Source: Martelella radicis
GTDB taxonomy: Bacteria > Pseudomonadota > Alphaproteobacteria > Rhizobiales > Rhizobiaceae
Assembly: GCF_014196625.1 (NCBI RefSeq)
Contig: NZ_JACIDZ010000023.1
Location: 1-50,792 of the forward strand
Direction: 5' to 3'
DNA: 50,792 bases
Part shown: piece by piece, positions 34,740 through 43,490 of the stretch
How the letters are laid out: each line of letters begins with the position of its first letter
Numbering within the stretch: the first letter of the stretch is position 1
Made by a program: the position numbers and the translations under genes
Notes under the pieces: generated by a model
Seen by the model: the letters and a program-made list of their open reading frames with translations, nothing else
Told to the model about the DNA's origin: nothing
The model's database searches: none

Positions 34740-35402
34740 ATGCGCATACTCGTGGTTGAGGATGATCCGGTTCTGGCTGATGGCCTTGCTGTCGGCCTCA
34801 GGCTCAACGGCGACACAGTCGACGCCGTAGCGACCTGCGCCGACGGCGTTGCGGCCATTGAAACCGGCACTTTCGATGCGATCATCCTCGACCTGATGCT
34901 GCCGGACGGCTCCGGGCTCGACCTGCTGGCAGAGGTAAGACAGGCCGGAAACCGGACGCCCGTGCTGATGCTGACCGCGCTCGACGAAACAGCAGACCGG
35001 ATTCGCGGTCTCGATGTCGGCGCCGATGACTATATCGGCAAGCCCTTCGATCTGGACGAACTCGCGGCGCGCCTGCGCGCGGTCATGCGCCGGGGCCATG
35101 GGCAGGTCGAGCCGGTTCTGAACGCCAATGGCGTGGCGCTCGACCCTTCGAAAATGCTGGCGACCGTCGAAGGACGGGAGATCGTCCTGTCACGCCGCGA
35201 ATTCGCGATCCTGATGGCGCTGATGGAGCGCCCTGGCGTTATCCGTTCACGGCAGGCGCTTGAAGACCGCCTGTATGGCTGGCAGGAGGAAGTCGAAAGC
35301 AATGCCATCGAAGTCCACATCCACAATCTGCGCGCCAAGATCGGCAAAACCAGCATCGAAACCGTGCGCGGGCTTGGCTACCGCATGAGGCCAGACCGAT
35401 GA
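34740..35402 (+). CDS. OmpR-family response regulator (QseB/PmrA/TctD-like)
   Basis: A 220-aa protein with a receiver domain, phosphoacceptor D51 in ILDLMLPDGSG, acidic pocket EDD at 7-9 and the conserved lysine in GKPFD, then an OmpR-type winged helix (about 125-218) with VEVHIHNLRAKIG-like sequence and RGLGYRM. It is cotranscribed with the kinase gene (4-bp overlap). The PmrA-type box in its own promoter suggests autoregulation and joint control of dsbD. Confidence 0.92.
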   Translation: MRILVVEDDPVLADGLAVGLRLNGDTVDAVATCADGVAAIETGTFDAIILDLMLPDGSGLDLLAEVRQAGNRTPVLMLTALDETADRIRGLDVGADDYIGKPFDLDELAARLRAVMRRGHGQVEPVLNANGVALDPSKMLATVEGREIVLSRREFAILMALMERPGVIRSRQALEDRLYGWQEEVESNAIEVHIHNLRAKIGKTSIETVRGLGYRMRPDR

Positions 35403-36706
35403 ACTCCCTGCGTCGCCGTCTTTTCATTCTGCTTGTCGTCGCTTCCGGCGTCATCTGGGTGGCGGCTGTGATCTGGATTTCGAGCTGGAGCCGTTTCGAG
35501 GTTCAGCATGTGCTCGATACCCGGCTCCAGGAAGCCGCACGCATGGTTCACTCGCTGGTTTCCAGCAGCGATATCGACGCTGCGCGGAAAAACGGAACAT
35601 TCGCCTCGGTCGACTACGACAAACAGTTGTCATGCCAGATCTGGTCGCTCGACGGCGACCTCATGGCCCGCTCCAGCGGCGCGCCGGATGAAAGCATCGC
35701 GCTCAACGAAGATGGGTTCGGCGATCGCGAGGTGAATGGCGAGGCATGGCGCGTTTATACCATCATCGACCCCGAAAAAGGCGTGCGGGTGGTCGTCGGT
35801 GACCGCGTCGGCCTTCGAGACCGGCTGGTCCGCGACCTTATTGCGGGGCTGCTGATCCCGGCGGCGCTGGTGCTTCCGGTGTTCGGGTTTCTCATCTGGT
35901 TCAGCCTCGGTCGCGGTCTTCGTCCGCTGAACCGGATGGCCGGCGACATCACCGCCCGCGACGCTGAGGATATGCGCGCGATTGACGCCGAAGACGCCCC
36001 GTCCGAGGTCCGGCCTCTGGTCGATGCGCTCAACGGCCTTTTCGGCAAGGTGGATGCCGCACGCAGACATGAGCGCGAGCTGACGGCCTTTGCGGCCCAT
36101 GAACTGAAAACGCCGCTTGCGGGCTTGCGCATGCAGGCACAGGTGGCGCGTGCGGCCAAAGACGACGCGATGCGCGATCAGGCTCTCCGGCAAATTCTTG
36201 TTTCAGTCGACCGCACCGACCGTCTGGTCCGCCAATTGCTGACACTGGCCCGCCTTGAGGCCGGCTCGGAAAAGCTCAGCCGGGAACCGGTGATTATCGG
36301 CGAGGTGCTGCGCGATGTGATCGCGGGCCTGACCAAAGGAGGCAATACGACTATCGACCCGGCGCTGGACCAGCTCAGCGCCAAGACAAATGCCGAAACA
36401 CTGCATCTTATCCTCAGAAACCTGCAGGAAAATGCGGTCCAGCACGCCGGTTCGAACGGCGCGGTGCACTGGCGCATGACGCCTGAAGGAAACGGACTGG
36501 CCATTGAAGATAACGGTCCGGGTGTGCGGGAAGAAGACCTTGAGCTCTTGACCCGCCGGTTTTATCGCGGCCACGACAACAAGGCATCCGGCACGGGTCT
36601 CGGCTTGACAATTGCCGCCATGGCGGCAAAACGGCTCGGCGCGTCTTTGACTTTCGAAAACATGGCGGACGGACAGGGCTTCCGCGTCTCGGTCGAACCG
36701 CTCTGA
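35399..36706 (+). CDS. Sensor histidine kinase (QseC/TctE-like)
   Basis: A 435-aa kinase with helix 1 (7-30), a periplasmic sensor of about 120 residues, helix 2 (about 147-170), a HAMP region, phosphoacceptor H234 in AAHELKTPLAG, and an ATPase domain with ENAVQHA, DNGPGV and GTGLGLTI. The trigger is unknown; the dsbD operon opposite suggests periplasmic redox or envelope stress. Confidence 0.92.
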   Translation: MNSLRRRLFILLVVASGVIWVAAVIWISSWSRFEVQHVLDTRLQEAARMVHSLVSSSDIDAARKNGTFASVDYDKQLSCQIWSLDGDLMARSSGAPDESIALNEDGFGDREVNGEAWRVYTIIDPEKGVRVVVGDRVGLRDRLVRDLIAGLLIPAALVLPVFGFLIWFSLGRGLRPLNRMAGDITARDAEDMRAIDAEDAPSEVRPLVDALNGLFGKVDAARRHERELTAFAAHELKTPLAGLRMQAQVARAAKDDAMRDQALRQILVSVDRTDRLVRQLLTLARLEAGSEKLSREPVIIGEVLRDVIAGLTKGGNTTIDPALDQLSAKTNAETLHLILRNLQENAVQHAGSNGAVHWRMTPEGNGLAIEDNGPGVREEDLELLTRRFYRGHDNKASGTGLGLTIAAMAAKRLGASLTFENMADGQGFRVSVEPL

Positions 36707-36787
36707 TTTTGCAGCCCAATCCCCATTGCAAAAATGGCGCTACCTTTTCAGGCCGCGCCACTTCAAATTAGGTCATATTGCTGGTTC

Positions 36788-37345
36788 TTATCGGACCGAA
36801 AGCGGCGCCGTGAAGGTCTTTCCTTCGACATCGGTCAGCGTCAGCACCATATCGCGTTGATATCGGCTCCTGCCGAGACAGCGAAATCCGGTGACGCCTG
36901 ACTGCCGAGCTGGCAACGAACGCTGTAGGCAAGCGCCTTGCAGGTCGAATAAGGCGCAAAGCTGTTATCCGCGATCTTGAGGACTTCCTTGTCCAGACGC
37001 GCGTAGACGCCATAGTCGAAAACCGGCTGATCGGCATTGTTCTTGTCCCCGAGCGTGGCACGGACAATGTGCCCCCCATGCGTTTCGGGGCCGCGGTCCA
37101 TGTAGACGCGCACCGAAGCGGTATCGTCGGTCAGCACGCCCTCGCTCATCGTGACGCGGGGATGCAGGTTGTCGAAGCGCTTGCCGAGGGGGCTGTAGAT
37201 GCCATCGAGGAAGAAACCATAGAAGAACACCGTGAAGACGAAGGACAGAACCCCAATACCGCACAGCTCGCAAGAACGGCTTTGGTCAGGAAGGTCAGAG
37301 CCACGCGACGCAGCCGGCAAAAGACCACCGCGCCGGGCCATTTTG
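36788..37345 (-). pseudogene. Decayed gene for a small membrane-anchored protein
   Basis: Three frames read in order give one plausible protein: a basic start and hydrophobic segment (RRVALTFLTKAVLASC, then GIGVLSFVFTVFFYGFFLDG), a soluble part (YSPLGKRFDNLHP, TDDTASVRVYMDRGPE) and a tail ending FTAPLSVR before TAA 36788-36790. Frame changes lie near 37255 and near 36880. I do not recognise the family. It sits at the edge of the island. Confidence 0.5.
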
Positions 37346-37603
37346 CAAAATGACGGCGTGGCGAACCTGCTGTTATGGTATGTCCGGACATAATCGCGTC
37401 CACGATCACGAGAGCACCTGGCCTGATGCCAGGTTCATGGACATTGAGATAAGACCCTGACCAAGAAACTGGAGAATGGATTTGAGTGACGTGGTCCGAT
37501 TTGATGCACAGCGTCGTAGGTCTTGAAGGGAATCGAACCGACGGCACGTTGCCGACTGAATCAATCCGCTGAAAGCGGATGGTTCTTCAATACTTTAATC
37601 AGT
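37346..37603. other. Non-coding stretch with two palindromes at the island's left side
   Basis: It contains TATGTCCGGACATA (37379-37392, perfect) and CCTGGC-CTGAT-GCCAGG (37417-37433). A fragment GGTTCGATTCCC on the minus strand near 37530 looks like a tRNA T-loop, but the stems do not pair. No gene is supported here. The stretch marks the change from chromosome-like genes to island genes. Confidence 0.4.
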
Positions 37604-38050
37604 CTAGGCGGGAGCTCTCCTTGGCCCCCACCCCTCGGCTGTCAAAAAGTCGGTCCGACCTTCCACTGCGTCTATGATGCTTTCAGGATTGCAATTGCGA
37701 ATTGTAACCCCGTAGTCTTCTAGCACTTCCGGAACTTCACGTCCGTGGAGCAACGGGTATGGACACCAATAATGCGCTTGCCTTGCGTGTCCCCGAGTCG
37801 ACCCACGGCCTCACATGAGTTTCGATTAAGACGATCACTGTTGATGCCCAGTTCAATTTCATGCGCATGAGGCGCTTCAACGTCCTGTCACTCGCTCGGT
37901 GGTCATAGAGCCGACGTTGGTTCTCCGGCTTAGCGCGAATGGAACTGTTGCGAATTTCATAGCCCCGCCTTGCGAGGCTTGTCGTCAGCTGCGTTACTTG
38001 GACAACATCAGCATGATTATTTCTATTGAGATGTATCGAAGACCTGCCAT
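37604..38050 (-). pseudogene. TIR-like (MTH538/ThsB-type) protein gene, multiply frameshifted
   Basis: ATG 38050 has a perfect GGAGG seven bases upstream. Read with corrected frames the product has RYISIE, NNHADVVQVTQLTTSLARRG, YEIRNSSI, LKRLMRMKLNWASTVIVLI, THVRPWVD, QGKRIIGVHTR and then REVPEVLEDYGVTIRNCN and PESIIDAVEG, ending at TAG 37604-37606. Those blocks are the core of MTH538-type TIR-like domains, the fold of the Thoeris sensor ThsB. At least three frame changes are needed and the segment after PWVD is shortened, so the gene is dead. ThsA is not present. Confidence 0.7.
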
Positions 38051-38152
38051 CGCCTGACCTCCAATAATTACCCTATTCAATTAGGTATTGTTGGCATTTT
38101 TTTACAATTGTATATGAGACGTATTCTATGTACGCGATTTCGATAGTTGCTG

Positions 38153-38818
38153 TCAGGAATAAAGATCCAATCTCCCCAACGCTTCGTCAAGAATAGCCTC
38201 GGCGGCACGCAAGGCGCCCTCTTGAACCGGCTCGATCCGGATCCATTTTCCATAGCGGTCGTCCTTGGCGAGCTCGCGATATTCCTCCGAAACCTTTCTC
38301 ATCAAATTGCCGTCGGCTTCAAACTTGTCGTATGTGGTACTGACATAGTCTCGCTTCCCTTTGCGCGCGATCAGCTCACGAGAAAAGTCCACCGGGATGT
38401 CCAGCCAGATGTTGTAGGCAGGCACGATCGTGCTCAATCTCTGGTACTCAAGATCAAGGACAAACTGGCGCACGCGGGCACTCTCGTCGGGATCATCAGC
38501 ACGGGCGGCCTGGTAGGCAATATTTGAGGCCGCGTATCGGTCCGCGATAACCAGTTTGCCCTCTGCCAGCCACTTTCTTAAGTCCGGCTGTCCTTCCTGG
38601 CGATCAAGTGCAAAAAGAAGGGATAATGCGTAGGGGCTGTCGTTTCCAAGGTCGAAGTTTCCGGAGAGGTAGCGCCCAATCAGCTTGCCTGTCTCCGTAC
38701 GGTCGTAACCGGGCGACGCGACCATTTTGACGTCATGGGAGGCCGCGAGGACCGTTGAAAGTCCACAAGCCAACGTATTCTTCCCAGACCCATCGATGCC
38801 CTCGACCGTAATCAACAT
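38153..38818 (-). CDS. Thymidylate-kinase-like protein
   Basis: A 221-aa dNMP kinase with P-loop GIDGSGKNT (7-15), IADRYAASNIAYQ and a lid region RKGKRDYVSTTYDKFE, family length for Tmk. It phosphorylates dTMP or a related nucleotide. It is divergent from a ThyA-like gene across 114 bp, so it is likely a dedicated partner and not the housekeeping tmk, which normally lies with holB. A modified nucleotide as substrate is possible. Confidence 0.8.
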   Translation of the reverse strand: MLITVEGIDGSGKNTLACGLSTVLAASHDVKMVASPGYDRTETGKLIGRYLSGNFDLGNDSPYALSLLFALDRQEGQPDLRKWLAEGKLVIADRYAASNIAYQAARADDPDESARVRQFVLDLEYQRLSTIVPAYNIWLDIPVDFSRELIARKGKRDYVSTTYDKFEADGNLMRKVSEEYRELAKDDRYGKWIRIEPVQEGALRAAEAILDEALGRLDLYS

Positions 38819-38932
38819 GTTTTAGCCATTAGTCTGTCCCGCACTGATTGTGTTCACTATCTTCCAAGCCTTTTAAGTCTTATATGATTCCTCAAAGCTA
38901 GACATCTGATTTGACAAATCGTGGGTTGCTGC

Positions 38933-39955
38933 ATGCAGGTTTTTTCAGGGACCACAGCAGACGAAGCTTGGCGCATTGCCGCCAAGACCATCTTCGATGA
39001 TGCGGAGATCGGCGTTGAGCCGGGCCGAAACGGACCCGTCAAAGAACTCGTTCACGCGGCGTTCGTGATCAAGGAACCCCGCCAGCGGTGGGTTTTGAGC
39101 CGACGGCCCGCGATGAACCCGGCCTTTGCGATCGTTGAAGCCTTCTGGATCTTGAGCGGAAGAAACGATGCAAGGCTTGTGAATCGCTGGAATCCGTCGC
39201 TTCCCCATTTTGCTGGCGATACGTCGAGCTATCCGGGAGCCTACGGATACAGGCTGCGCCGGCATTTTTCGGTCGACCAACTCGACCGGGCGATCGATGC
39301 GTTGATCGCCAATCCCACCAGTCGCCAAGTGGCTCTGCAGATATGGAGCGCCGTGGACGACCTACCTGCGACGACAGGAGCGCCGCGGTCTGCCGACATA
39401 CCCTGCAACACCGGCTCTTTCTTAAGGGTGCGGCAGAACGAACTGCATTGGCTTCAAGTCCTGCGCAGTAATGACCTCAATCGCGGAACGCCCTATAATT
39501 TCGTTCAGTTCACCGTTTTGCAGGAAGTGGTTGCCGGGTGCTTGGGTGTAAGCGTTGGTCCATACACCCACGTCTGCAACAGCCTTCACGTATATCAGAA
39601 CGATCTTGATACGTTTTCCTTTGCACCCAAAAGCGCCTTGCGGTCAAACTCTAGCCTTCTTTTGCCAAAGAAAGAGGCTTTCGAGGCAATCTCAATCTTC
39701 GAAAGGGTACTCGAACGACTCGGCGACCCGGCGCTGACCGGCGCAGAGTGCACCGACATTATTAAACACGCCGTGCTACCGCCCGGCCATCACAACCTGT
39801 TGCTCATCGCAGCGGCCGATATTGCACGGCGCCTTGGCTGGGACGACGTTATGACAGAAGCGGCGCAAGGATGTTCCGACCCGCTACTGCTAGCAGTCTG
39901 GAAAAAATGGTGTGAACGGTGGGTTCGCTCTCGCGAACTAAGAAAGGCACTCTGA
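38933..39955 (+). CDS. Divergent thymidylate-synthase-fold protein
   Basis: A 340-aa protein. ThyA signatures are visible but altered: SRQVALQIW where ThyA has SRR, the nucleophile region IPCNTGSF with C158 but Asn in place of the usual His after Cys, RSNDLNRGTPYNFVQF (R178, D181 and N189 like RSaD...PFN) and HVCNSLHVY. It could methylate or hydroxymethylate a pyrimidine nucleotide, or bind one. ATG 38933 is used (weak ribosome binding site); GTG 38921 is possible. It runs into the phosphoesterase gene 7 bp later. Confidence 0.75.
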   Translation: MQVFSGTTADEAWRIAAKTIFDDAEIGVEPGRNGPVKELVHAAFVIKEPRQRWVLSRRPAMNPAFAIVEAFWILSGRNDARLVNRWNPSLPHFAGDTSSYPGAYGYRLRRHFSVDQLDRAIDALIANPTSRQVALQIWSAVDDLPATTGAPRSADIPCNTGSFLRVRQNELHWLQVLRSNDLNRGTPYNFVQFTVLQEVVAGCLGVSVGPYTHVCNSLHVYQNDLDTFSFAPKSALRSNSSLLLPKKEAFEAISIFERVLERLGDPALTGAECTDIIKHAVLPPGHHNLLLIAAADIARRLGWDDVMTEAAQGCSDPLLLAVWKKWCERWVRSRELRKAL

Positions 39956-39962
39956 GATCATA

Positions 39963-42221
39963 ATGGCAAAGAACGGCTTTATACTGCATGTCGCTGACCC
40001 TCATCTTTTTGAAAAGGAACCTGCCCGGGGTTTCCACGACCTGAAGGCCTCCGTCGAGGGTGTTACACAGGATACGAAAGAAGAAACATTCAAACTGACG
40101 CTCGAGCTGCTCGATAAGCGGTTGGCGAAAGAGGGCATCAAACTGGATGCGGTCGTATTTACTGGTGACGCCCAAGACAGGTTTTCTTCAGGCGGTCATA
40201 CTTGGCTTCGTGACACGCTTCTCGAAGTCTTCAAAGATCGCGGCATCACCAAAAAGAATATCGTCGCAACGCCTGGTAATCACGACGTCGATCGAAATCT
40301 CTTGGCGGGTAATCCTGCGAGATTTAAGGAGTTCATCGAAGTCTGGCGCAACGGAGAGAGCGTTACCCCTTGGCTTGATGTTACCGACAATGCAGAAAGC
40401 TCTTTGGCGCATAGGTTTGAGAACGAGGGCAAGACCTTCGAAATATATCCCATAAATTCCAGCCAGTGGTCGCAGACGAAGCTCAAGGCGCCGGCATCGA
40501 TTTTTTCCATGCTGCCGGAGCTGACGAAGAGCCTTACCGGTGTTGAACCAGACCTCGTCAAAAAAGCCTACGACGAGGTAATCCTGCCAAAGGTCGAGGA
40601 ACTCCTTAGTGCAGATATCGCTCGTATCTCACCGGACCAGCTGTTTTACCTCAGCAATCTCATGCAACACAGTGGGCGCGATGAGCGAAGGCTACGGATT
40701 GTCGCGCTCCACCATCATCTGACTGCGCCAAATGTCAGCGAGGAATTTAGAGCCTTCAACGACATTACCGACCTAAGCTTGCTCAGAGAGTTCCTGCGCG
40801 AGAACGAGGTGGATGTCGTGATTCATGGCCACAAGCACGTCGAAAACCTCACCTACGACTATGTTTACCCAAGTGACGGAGGATCGCTCGACCGTCCGCC
40901 GCATCGCATGATGGTGATCTCCGGAGGCGCGTTGGAAGTCGCCAAGGGCGCCTCCCCATTGCGCCTCATAAAGTTATCCGGATTACCGGGTGCGCCGGAA
41001 GTGGAAGTCGAGACCATTCCATTAGCTACGCGCGGGCTCAGCCTCAAAAGAGGCCCGAGTCTTAAAGGACGCGTTTGGCGCGAAAACCATGCGGTCGCCG
41101 GCGGACCGGTCATAATCAAGGGAACGGATATCAACGAGGTCTACATCCGGGCAGTGCGTGCGGCCCAAGAAGAGGCCCGCGGTGGAATGTTGATCGTCCA
41201 CCTCGATCTACCAAACACGACGACCGAAGACCGCGAGAACCTTCCTTTTCCGAGAAGCTATCCAGATCCGGATAGCGAGCCGTCTGGCTCTGCCGAACAC
41301 GCCTGGGTGCGTGACCTCGTGTCGTGGTGGCAGCTACCGCGATCGACATTGGAAGAACGTATTCCCTATATCCACGGTACCCGCCTTGAGCGTTTCGCTG
41401 GCCGTTTCAATCAGATCAAGCGCTTGACCAGCCTGCTGCGTCAGAACAAGACGACGTCGCGGGGCATAGCAACGCTGGTCGATCCGACGCGAGATTTTAC
41501 CGCTGATGGATCAAAGGAAGACTTTGCGTCCTTCTGCCTCATCCAATTTAAGTGGCATGTTGACAAGGTGGGGGGCCGCAACCTTCTGGACTGCATCGGC
41601 TATTATCGGGCGCAGGAATTTAAGCATTGGTGGCCGATCAACGTTGCGGAATTGAGAGAACTCCAACAACAAGTTGCCGCGGCTGTTGACGGTGAACCAG
41701 GCCGCATTACCACCATCGCCGCGGATGCAAGGGCAGTCCTCACTCGCGCACCAGGCCAGGTGGCTGTTCCGGTGATCGACCGATGGCTAGACCAGGCGCC
41801 GGAAAAGCTCGCTGGCCTCGCTACCCTGCTTGCTGGCGCTTCCAGCATACCGAATGGCACGGAGATCAAGACAGCGTGGAGCGAATTCCTCGCTTCCCAA
41901 GCTTCCGCAGCCGAGACCTCCAATTACAATCCAGAAGGCGTACCTGTAGCAGTCGACGGGCTGCAGATGCTAGCAAGGCTGATTGAGGAATTCTCAACCG
42001 ATCAAGCAGACGCTAACGAGCTTCGCGTTACGCTTCGCTCTCTAGCGGCACAAAACGAACGTTATGAAAAGTCGGCAAGAAATCGGGCGGCGTACGATAC
42101 TTGGGCTCCAATGGCGTCATACTATCTTGGGAAACTCGCCGATCTTACTCGTCCTATGATGTCCAAGTCCGAGGAACAAGGAACCGAAAGTTCCTCCGCA
42201 TTAGCAGCTCGGGAACAGTGA
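39963..42221 (+). CDS. Calcineurin-type phosphoesterase fused to a ThyA-like domain
   Basis: A 752-aa protein. Residues 1-about 330 are a metallophosphoesterase with all metal blocks: DPH (D12, H14), TGDAQD, GNHD (105-108), HHHLT and HGHKH (288-292). Residues about 390-610 resemble a divergent thymidylate synthase: FCLIQF with C525, then YYRAQEFKHWWPIN (R549, N560) in the place of the ThyA Arg and Asn motifs. The last 130 residues are helical and unknown. Fusion to a hydrolase suggests removal of phosphate from a nucleotide product or nuclease action. It is cotranscribed with the ThyA-like gene before it. Confidence 0.7.
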   Translation: MAKNGFILHVADPHLFEKEPARGFHDLKASVEGVTQDTKEETFKLTLELLDKRLAKEGIKLDAVVFTGDAQDRFSSGGHTWLRDTLLEVFKDRGITKKNIVATPGNHDVDRNLLAGNPARFKEFIEVWRNGESVTPWLDVTDNAESSLAHRFENEGKTFEIYPINSSQWSQTKLKAPASIFSMLPELTKSLTGVEPDLVKKAYDEVILPKVEELLSADIARISPDQLFYLSNLMQHSGRDERRLRIVALHHHLTAPNVSEEFRAFNDITDLSLLREFLRENEVDVVIHGHKHVENLTYDYVYPSDGGSLDRPPHRMMVISGGALEVAKGASPLRLIKLSGLPGAPEVEVETIPLATRGLSLKRGPSLKGRVWRENHAVAGGPVIIKGTDINEVYIRAVRAAQEEARGGMLIVHLDLPNTTTEDRENLPFPRSYPDPDSEPSGSAEHAWVRDLVSWWQLPRSTLEERIPYIHGTRLERFAGRFNQIKRLTSLLRQNKTTSRGIATLVDPTRDFTADGSKEDFASFCLIQFKWHVDKVGGRNLLDCIGYYRAQEFKHWWPINVAELRELQQQVAAAVDGEPGRITTIAADARAVLTRAPGQVAVPVIDRWLDQAPEKLAGLATLLAGASSIPNGTEIKTAWSEFLASQASAAETSNYNPEGVPVAVDGLQMLARLIEEFSTDQADANELRVTLRSLAAQNERYEKSARNRAAYDTWAPMASYYLGKLADLTRPMMSKSEEQGTESSSALAAREQ

Positions 42222-42812
42222 CCTTATCCCCGATTACGCGATCCCGTTCGACAAATTTGCGCCGGCGCACCGTTAGAAATGGCCCGCACTTCGGAGGCAA
42301 CAATGCAATGCATTGTGGTCGGTTAAATTCAAGTTCGTTGGCTACGTGTAACATCCAGTTGTGCATACGTAAGTGCGCTTAGCAGCTGAACGAGTTAAAA
42401 GTTTTTTGTGCATTGTTTACCGAAGAAAGTAAACCAATGCTCTGAGCCTACGCCTACGCAGCAGCTTGACGACAATCGTCGCGGTGCCTTGCAGCGGGAT
42501 CAGGACGTTGAGGTAGCATTCCATCTACCTCCATCGCCCCACAAACGAAGTTTGGCGTCGGGCGGCGGCCCCACCTGCGTTAGGTAAGTGGCGAGTGTGA
42601 TTTCCCCAGTATTGCTGAATATTGCTTCTACCGCCATCAATGCATGGTTTTTGAAGACCTAGCGCACTATGCGCCGTGGCTTCGCCTCTCTGCGAAACAG
42701 GTTGTGCGCCAATATTTTCGATAACGGCACTCGCTTCTAGAAGGAGTTTACCTACCCCTTGCAAATCTAGTCGTGTAGGATTATCTTACGCTTCGGTAAG
42801 GAGTTCGTACCA
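42222..42812. other. 590-bp gap between modules A and B
   Basis: No supportable gene on either strand. ACAATGC-AAT-GCATTGT (42300-42316) is a perfect inverted repeat 79 bp after the phosphoesterase stop and may act in termination. GC content falls relative to the chromosomal part. The last 30 bases hold the hairpin and ribosome binding site of the next operon. Confidence 0.4.
42786..42801 (+). promoter_or_regulatory. Small dyad overlapping the ACP-like gene's ribosome binding site
   Basis: CTTAC-GCTTCG-GTAAG abuts AAGGAG (42799-42804), nine bases before ATG 42813. It could be an operator for the XRE protein encoded one gene later or an RNA hairpin limiting ribosome access. Confidence 0.35.
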
Positions 42813-43118
42813 ATGACAAAAGACGAAGTCATGAATGCCATGCTTCAAGTGCTCGATCGCGTACAGTCGCTGAGTGGATGCCCAAGTCCTGCTCTCAAGG
42901 GCTCAGATGTTCCTGGTAAGGTGCTGGAAAGCTTCGACAGTACGGTTTGGCCGGTCGCGACTGGTTGGCTTGCGAAGAAGCTCGACATCATCATCCCCAA
43001 CGATGTCCATATCTTCGGAACGTTGGACGGAAAAACCCTCCTAACTATCGACGAAAGCGTTGACCTGGTCCTCGCGAAGAAGCAAAGCAAGCCCCCGATT
43101 ACGGTCGCGGCGGAGTAG
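42813..43118 (+). CDS. Acyl-carrier-protein-like small protein
   Basis: A 101-aa acidic helical protein. ESFDSTVWPVATGWLAKKL resembles ACP helix II, with S43 as candidate phosphopantetheine site (FDS in place of DSL), and IIIPNDVHIFGTLDGKTLLTIDESVDLVL matches the C-terminal half of stand-alone ACPs. ATG has GGAG nine bases upstream. It is the first gene of a five-gene operon, and an AcpS-like gene lies on the opposite strand of the same island, which strengthens the reading. The acyl or aminoacyl load is unknown. Confidence 0.6.
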   Translation: MTKDEVMNAMLQVLDRVQSLSGCPSPALKGSDVPGKVLESFDSTVWPVATGWLAKKLDIIIPNDVHIFGTLDGKTLLTIDESVDLVLAKKQSKPPITVAAE

Positions 43119-43121
43119 TAC

Positions 43122-43490
43122 ATGAGCGAAAAAGATAGACAAAAAAGAATTGCGGACCGAATTAAGGAGGCCCGGCAACTGTCAGGCCTGAGCCAGGCCC
43201 AGGCTGCGAAGATGCTGGAGAAGCATCGGCCGACGATCAGTGAGATCGAGAACGGCAATCGGAAAGTTTCAGCGACAGAGCTCGCGCAGTTCGCGGAAAT
43301 CTACGAGGTCTCAATCAACTATCTGATGGGAGCAGGCCCGGATCAAATGAATCCTTCTGACCCGAAGCTTCAGCTTGCGGCCAGAGAACTGAGCAAACTC
43401 AGCCCAGACGCGTTGAACAGTTTGATGCGCGCGCTTGCGGTCATCCAAGAGGACGACAAGGATGACGATTCCGATGACGGCGAAGCGTAA
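43122..43490 (+). CDS. XRE-family transcriptional regulator
   Basis: A 122-aa protein with helix-turn-helix RIKEARQLSGLSQAQAAKML and TISEIENGNRKV (residues about 10-65), followed by an acidic tail ending DDKDDDSDDGEA. It starts 3 bp after the ACP-like stop and overlaps the ImmA/IrrE gene. The HTH plus ImmA pair is the standard repressor-and-protease switch of mobile elements and defence operons. Confidence 0.9.
   Translation: MSEKDRQKRIADRIKEARQLSGLSQAQAAKMLEKHRPTISEIENGNRKVSATELAQFAEIYEVSINYLMGAGPDQMNPSDPKLQLAARELSKLSPDALNSLMRALAVIQEDDKDDDSDDGEA

Noticed and set aside
37510-37600. GGTTCGATTCCC on the minus strand as a tRNA or attachment-site tRNA fragment
   Set aside because: Only two base pairs form in the would-be T-stem, there is no acceptor or anticodon stem, and it does not match the tRNA-fMet 3' end that the recombinase reads into.
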